From positions 90,915,000-90,978,999 of the forward strand of contig NC_090034.1 of the NCBI RefSeq assembly GCF_037176765.1: 64,000 nt of DNA. Reading direction: 5' to 3'. Positions 63,797-64,000 of the stretch are shown here, piece by piece (position 1 is the first letter of the stretch; the number at the start of each line of letters is the position of its first letter). The notes below the pieces were generated by a model. It had not been told where the DNA came from. It saw only the letters and a program-made list of their open reading frames with translations, and did no database searches. Source of the stretch: Anolis sagrei. Taxonomy: Eukaryota > Chordata > Lepidosauria > Squamata > Anolidae. The translations under genes were made by a program, and so were the position numbers.

Positions 63797-64000
63797 ATCC
63801 CATCAAGGCACCAGATCCTGTCTGATCATGGAAGCCAAGCAGTATCAGCCCTTCTTAGTAACTGGATGGGAGACCACTAATGAATAGCAGGTGCCATCGG
63901 CTACATTTTAGAAGGAGGAACTGCCAGAACCCCCTCTGAGTATTTGCTGCATAAGAAAACTCTTTGAAATTCATAGGGTTTCCATAAATCACTAGGCACC
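63797..64000 (+). mobile_element. 5S-rRNA-derived SINE at window edge (intron 5)
   Basis: gatcctgtctgatcatggaa, gccaagcagtatcagccct and taactggatgggagaccac are the 5S gene internal promoter boxes; the body gaatagcaggtgccatcgg and attcatagggtttccataaa follows. The 5S-Sauria SINE type. It runs to or past the edge. Confidence 0.8.

Overview
The window is vertebrate nuclear DNA, almost certainly from a squamate reptile and probably an iguanian lizard. The repeats give the strongest clue: two large families of tRNA-derived SINEs, 5S-rRNA-derived (5S-Sauria type) SINEs, CR1 and L2 LINE ends, a BovB/RTE piece, L1 ends, Helitrons, hAT/Tigger/piggyBac MITEs and a fold-back family best explained as Penelope-like elements. 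No bacterial-style gene, tRNA or rRNA gene, or CRISPR array is present.

Two spliced host genes are readable, both on the + strand. Gene 1 (27723-46948, nine coding exons, 385 residues, apparently complete) encodes a small NCAM-like membrane glycoprotein: signal peptide, three Ig-like domains each built from two exons, a transmembrane helix and a short basic cytoplasmic tail. Every splice junction is GT/AG and every phase fits. Its third Ig domain has lost both canonical disulfide cysteines. Gene 2 (from 53301, five exons seen, running off the right edge) is a CD22-like Siglec: signal peptide, Siglec V-set domain, then three C2-type domains. The position of the essential sialic-acid arginine is a lysine. 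A cell-adhesion molecule therefore lies head-to-tail with a B-cell lectin, 6.4 kb apart, so both may be leukocyte surface proteins.

Layout: 1-27600 is gene-poor and holds stacked transposable elements separated by unrecognised sequence. 27723-46948 is gene 1, with introns swollen by L2 tails, SINEs, hAT elements (one carrying a CpG-rich core) and MITEs. A stretch starting exactly at the exon 6 splice donor is duplicated in intron 5. 46949-53300 is intergenic, with a possible solo LTR, hAT/MITE nests, an L2 tail and a large Penelope-like fold-back. 53301-64000 is gene 2, its introns containing L1, hAT, mariner-like and SINE insertions.

The most unusual feature is the fold-back family. At least nine pieces are present. 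Three have perfect 12-14 bp flanking repeats, truncation is variable, several are inverted, and the conserved core reads as a small-helix-III hammerhead ribozyme (CUGAGGA ... GAAACGUC). Core identity and family assignment are inferences from pattern and published knowledge of Penelope-like elements; all similarity statements rest on reading the sequence, with no database search run.
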